Assembly (NCBI RefSeq): GCF_008639165.1
Contig: NZ_CP029197.1
Span: 2,232,001 to 2,296,000 of the forward strand
From: Streptomyces venezuelae ATCC 10712
GTDB lineage: Bacteria; Actinomycetota; Actinomycetes; Streptomycetales; Streptomycetaceae
Direction: 5' to 3'
DNA: 64,000 bases
In this document: positions 61,477 through 64,000 of the stretch, one piece after another
Layout of the letters: each line of letters opens with the position of its first letter
How positions within the stretch are numbered: the stretch's first letter is position 1
Made by a program: the position numbers and the translations under genes
The notes under the pieces: generated by a model
Seen by the model: only the letters and a program-made list of their open reading frames with translations
What the model was told of the DNA's origin: nothing
Database searches by the model: none

Positions 61477-61781
61477 CCATCCGCCGCAACGCACCGATGC
61501 CCGCCGAACTCCGCCACTTCATGCGCGCCGGCCAGCACCCCGCCCGCTCCGTCGCCTGCCCCCACTGCGACGCCGCCCCGCACCGGCCCTGCCGCGTCAA
61601 GGCCACCGGCCACCCCCTCCCCGACATCCACCCCGCCCGCCGCTCCGCTTGGGCCGAGACCACCGCCGTCTGCCCCCACTGCCAGGTCGCCCCCGGCACC
61701 CCCTGCCACACCGAAGGCATCCCGCTCCCCGACCAGGTCCACGCCCGGCGCTACCTCGTAGCCGAGGAGACGGCCGCGTGA
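61473..61781 (+). CDS. Tandem zinc-finger prophage protein
   Basis: A 102-residue protein with two copies of CPHCxxxPxxPC..PLPxxxHxRR: ACPHCDAAPHRPCRVKATGH and VCPHCQVAPGTPCHTEGIPL. Each gives three Cys and a His. The type is common in actinobacteria and actinophages; nucleic-acid binding is likely. Confidence 0.75.
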   Translation: MTIRRNAPMPAELRHFMRAGQHPARSVACPHCDAAPHRPCRVKATGHPLPDIHPARRSAWAETTAVCPHCQVAPGTPCHTEGIPLPDQVHARRYLVAEETAA

Positions 61782-62029
61782 AGATCCGCCCCGACATCGC
61801 CGCCCTCGTCCGCGACGGCCACACCGACGCCTCCATCGCCCACCGCCTCAACTGCGGCCGCAGCACCGCCAACGAGAACCGCCGCGCCCTCGCCGCCATC
61901 GACCGCCTGTACGCCGAGGAAGTCCCCACCGGGCAGGTCCGCGACTACCGGCCCGACCGCATGCCGACCTCGCCCGCACAGCAGGCCGCCAACCGGGCCA
62001 CGCTCCTTGAAGCCCTCCGCGCCACCTGA
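61778..62029 (+). CDS. HTH-like small protein
   Basis: An 83-residue protein. LVRDGHTDASIAHRLNCGRS is a helix-turn-helix start, followed by basic residues. GTG overlaps the previous stop. Confidence 0.65.
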   Translation: MKIRPDIAALVRDGHTDASIAHRLNCGRSTANENRRALAAIDRLYAEEVPTGQVRDYRPDRMPTSPAQQAANRATLLEALRAT

Positions 62030-62045
62030 TCCTGCCCGTCCCTCT

Positions 62046-62075
62046 GGGGCCGCCCCCGCACCCGGGCGGCCCCCA
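62046..62075 (+). terminator. Hairpin terminator-like element
   Basis: GGGGCCGCCC pairs with GGGCGGCCCC with a short loop, 20 bp after the HTH gene. Confidence 0.65.
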
Positions 62076-62151
62076 CCGGGCAACGAACCCGCCCGTTCCG
62101 TTGCCGCCTCGCCCCGACGCTGCAACGGAACCCACACCCCGGAGACCCGAC

Positions 62152-62403
62152 ATGACCGACCAGCCCACCCGCAAGGCCACCATCACCCTGGACTCCGCTA
62201 CCAGCGACCGCGAGTTCCCGATCTACCAGATCAGCATCAACGCCATGCGCGACGAGAACCACGGCCACGGCTACCGGCTGATGGGTCCCAAGTACCTCGG
62301 CCGGTCCCGGAACCTGCGGACGGTGGAGCTGACGCAGCGGGACGCGGACGAGATCCGTGCCGTGCTGGACGAGGTCTTCCCGCCCGCTTCGCCCACGGCC
62401 TGA
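62152..62403 (+). CDS. Small prophage protein, unknown
   Basis: An 83-residue protein with strands (ATITLDSATSDREFPIYQIS) and a terminal helix (TQRDADEIRAVLDEVF). Its TGA is the first base triplet of the duplicated cassette. Confidence 0.62.
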   Translation: MTDQPTRKATITLDSATSDREFPIYQISINAMRDENHGHGYRLMGPKYLGRSRNLRTVELTQRDADEIRAVLDEVFPPASPTA

Positions 62404-62480
62404 CATGCCGCAGAACGCCCCGCGGTCGAAGTGCGGGGCGGTCTGGACACCTCGACCCTACCCACCGAAGGAGCCACACC
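62401..62480 (+). repeat. Duplicated stop-to-start intergenic cassette, copy 1
   Basis: Runs exactly from the TGA of one gene to the base before the ATG of the next. It holds CGCCCCGC/GCGGGGCG hairpin arms, then a segment ending CCCACCGAAGGAGC that gives the SD. It is nearly identical to 63640-63724. Confidence 0.8.
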
Positions 62481-62798
62481 ATGACCGACCTGCCCATCAC
62501 CGACGAGATGCCCGACACCTGGGTCCAGGCCCTCACCACCGCCATCGAGGCCCGCGGCCACAAGGTGACCGACTGCCACGAGTCCGCCATCGTCATCAAC
62601 CTCACCCCCACCACGATGCGCACCCTCGACGCCGACCCGGGCGAGCAGCTCGTTATCGGATGGACCGAGCGGGCCGGCATCGACTGGGGACTTGGCCGCG
62701 CCGACCACGTCCCCGACCCGCAGCCCCTCGGCGCCGACACCATCACCGAGGCCGCCGCCCGCACCCACCTCCTCCTCACCACCGGGCGGCCCGCATGA
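62481..62798 (+). CDS. Small prophage protein, unknown
   Basis: A 105-residue protein (MPDTWVQALTTAIEARGHKV, ..SAIVINLTPTTMRTLDAD) with an alternating alpha/beta pattern. GAAGGAG SD from the duplicated cassette. The loader fragment follows. Confidence 0.62.
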   Translation: MTDLPITDEMPDTWVQALTTAIEARGHKVTDCHESAIVINLTPTTMRTLDADPGEQLVIGWTERAGIDWGLGRADHVPDPQPLGADTITEAAARTHLLLTTGRPA

Positions 62799-62820
62799 AC
62801 CGCCACGCCCTCCCCTACGC

Positions 62821-63111
62821 CGCCGCCTCGCCCGCGTCCCGCTCCTCCTCCTCGACGACCTCGGCTCCGCCAAGGCCACCGAGTGGACCGAGGAGGTCAC
62901 CTACCGGCTGGTCAACGAGCGGTACAACGCCTGCCGACCGACCATCTACACCTCGAACCTTCCCGCTCGTGCCGTCCTCGACGAGCAGGGCCGTCCGCTC
63001 GGTCCGGACCTCACCACCGCCCTCGGCGAGCGGATCGTGTCCCGGCTGTCGGAGGACACCACCGTCGTCGCCATGACCGGCACCGACCGCCGCCGCCGAG
63101 GCGCCGCGTGA
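62821..63111 (+). pseudogene. C-terminal fragment of a second DnaC-like loader
   Basis: About 96 codons from RRLARVPLLLLDDLG to the stop match the intact loader from residue 158 (Walker B, NERYN, YTSNLP, LGERI, RRRGAA). There is no Walker A and the frame upstream is noise; ATG 62795 opens a different frame. The final GTGA overlap with the next gene is kept, as in the intact copy. Confidence 0.78.
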
Positions 63112-63326
63112 CGCCGGCCCGGCGGCTGGCCGCCACCCGCGCCCTCCTCGACCAGCCGCCCGTCACCCCCGTCCCCGGACAGCTCGCCATCCCCGCCGCC
63201 GCCGTCGCCGACATCGAGGCCGCCCTCGACGACGCCGACCGCCTCGGCGAAACCGGCCACGCCCGCGCCGAACGCGCCGCCCTCTACCTCGCCTCGTCCG
63301 GTTGGACCATCACCCCCGCCCGCTGA
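63108..63326 (+). CDS. Small prophage protein, unknown
   Basis: A 72-residue Ala-rich helical protein (VADIEAALDDADRLGETGHA). GTG overlaps the loader fragment stop. Confidence 0.58.
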   Translation: MTPARRLAATRALLDQPPVTPVPGQLAIPAAAVADIEAALDDADRLGETGHARAERAALYLASSGWTITPAR

Positions 63327-63351
63327 CCGCCACCACACCCAGGAGAACCCC

Positions 63352-63642
63352 GTGATCATCGCCATGTACACCTACCTCGTCGAACGCAACGACGACACCG
63401 CCCCCGACCGTCGTGCCCTCAGCGGCGGATGGGCCCCGGCCCGCCGCAACGCCCCCACCGAGGCCATCGCCATCGACATCGCCCAGGAAACCCGCCTGGC
63501 GCACAACTACTTCGGGCCGCTGCGGGTGTCCCTGTGGCCGCAGCAGGCTGACGAGCCGCACCCCATGGCCCGCTTCGAGCCGGCACCCGCCCACGCCGAG
63601 ACCTTCGACTACGCCGCGGTGCCCACCCGACCCGGCGCCTGA
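63352..63642 (+). CDS. Small prophage protein, unknown
   Basis: A 96-residue protein (MIIAMYTYLVERNDDTAPDR, ..RVSLWPQQADEPHPMARFEP). CAGGAG SD. The TGA begins the second cassette copy. Confidence 0.62.
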   Translation: MIIAMYTYLVERNDDTAPDRRALSGGWAPARRNAPTEAIAIDIAQETRLAHNYFGPLRVSLWPQQADEPHPMARFEPAPAHAETFDYAAVPTRPGA

Positions 63643-63724
63643 CATGCCGCAGACCGCCCCGCTCGTCGCAACCAAGCGGGGCGGTCTGGACACCTCGACC
63701 CTACCCACCGAAGGAGCAACACCC
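63640..63724 (+). repeat. Duplicated stop-to-start intergenic cassette, copy 2
   Basis: Same layout as copy 1 but with a longer 13-bp stem (AGACCGCCCCGCT with its complement) and a different loop. The 42 bp after the stem, including GAAGGAGC, are identical to copy 1. Confidence 0.8.
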
Positions 63725-64000
63725 ATGGCCCACCTCTGGGAGATCGACCACCCGTACTACTGCCAGGAAGGCAACTACTTCAAGAGCGGCCAGCACACGC
63801 TGTTCGCCTCGTGGACGGACTTCACCGAGGAGACGCTCTTCTACCGCGGAGACCGGGACCAGAACCTGCTCATCCGCTGGGACTGGCGCAAGCCCGGCCA
63901 CTACGAGTGGGAGGGCGAAGAGACGCTGCTGCTGTTCTTCGTCCTCCAGCGCAAAGCGTGGCTGTGCTCGGTGGAGATGCCCGTTACCGAAGTCGACGAG
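63725..64000 (+). CDS. Prophage protein, 3' end outside window
   Basis: At least 92 residues, rich in aromatics (LWEIDHPYYCQEGNYFKSGQ, RWDWRKPGHYEWEGEETLLL). Related-looking to small actinophage proteins of unknown function. Runs off the right edge without a stop. Confidence 0.65.
   Translation, partial: MAHLWEIDHPYYCQEGNYFKSGQHTLFASWTDFTEETLFYRGDRDQNLLIRWDWRKPGHYEWEGEETLLLFFVLQRKAWLCSVEMPVTEVDE

Noticed and set aside
49212..64000. AICE (integrative conjugative element)
   Set aside because: No FtsK/SpoIIIE-like transfer protein or RepSA/RepAM initiator is visible, and the early genes are phage-like; the right end could still change this.

Overview
The window is very GC-rich (roughly 70%), with strong third-position GC, many GTG starts and ATGA/GTGA gene overlaps. 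Its family content is typical of Streptomyces: DUF397 with an Scr1-type regulator and an RsbW-like ATPase, a WhiB protein, an F420-dependent luciferase-like oxidoreductase, PASTA lipoproteins and an ECF transporter. It is almost certainly a Streptomyces (or close relative) chromosome with the left part of an integrated prophage.

Region 1 (1-18.2 kb) is chromosomal accessory and housekeeping DNA. It holds a membrane Ser/Thr kinase and the tail of a related sensor-domain protein, a small locus of immunity-like orphan genes with a gene fragment (2.4-4.3 kb), and an HxlR regulator divergent from an imine-reductase-like enzyme around a clear dyad. Next come the DUF397/Scr1/ATPase trio, a large membrane protein broken by one frameshift (8.5-10.9 kb), a lipoprotein amidase, a DUF5336-type membrane protein, an LLM oxidoreductase, and a three-gene operon of glycosyltransferase, methyltransferase and alpha/alpha-toroid protein.

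Region 2 (18.2-34.8 kb) is the most coherent. A KstR-like TetR regulator, an aldehyde dehydrogenase with a ferredoxin, a metallo-beta-lactamase-fold hydrolase, a FadA5-like steroid thiolase and a CYP125-like P450 are spread over 14 kb. Four sites built on TAGAAC-NN-GT lie at their promoters, so they look like one small sterol/steroid side-chain regulon. Between them is a five-gene cobalamin operon: a B12 riboswitch, two surface-anchored proteins (one an alpha/alpha toroid), and ECF T, A and S components. The ATPase linker appears to be encoded by a Streptomyces intergenic repeat.

Region 3 (34.8-49.1 kb) is mixed chromosomal DNA: small enzymes, an MFS exporter with a MarR-like tail, a HAD phosphatase, a secreted HNH nuclease, DoxX and DedA membrane proteins, a GntR regulator, a DUF4231 protein and a PASTA lipoprotein. 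Several genes here and in regions 1-2 end in short tandem repeats that begin at or near the stop codon.

Region 4 (49.1-64 kb) is a mobile element that runs off the right edge. It starts at a tRNA-Val-like 3' half (putative att site), then a tyrosine integrase, a cI/cro-like divergent repressor pair, many tiny translationally coupled genes, a RecE-like nuclease with a RecA/Sak4-like ATPase, a WhiB protein with an added HTH, a replication initiator whose gene carries six iterons plus an AT-richer stretch (lambda-O-like origin), and a DnaC-like helicase loader. A second partial loader and a duplicated intergenic hairpin/leader cassette follow. No FtsK-like transfer gene or virion gene is visible, so a temperate phage is preferred over an AICE, but the morphogenesis genes would have to lie beyond 64 kb.
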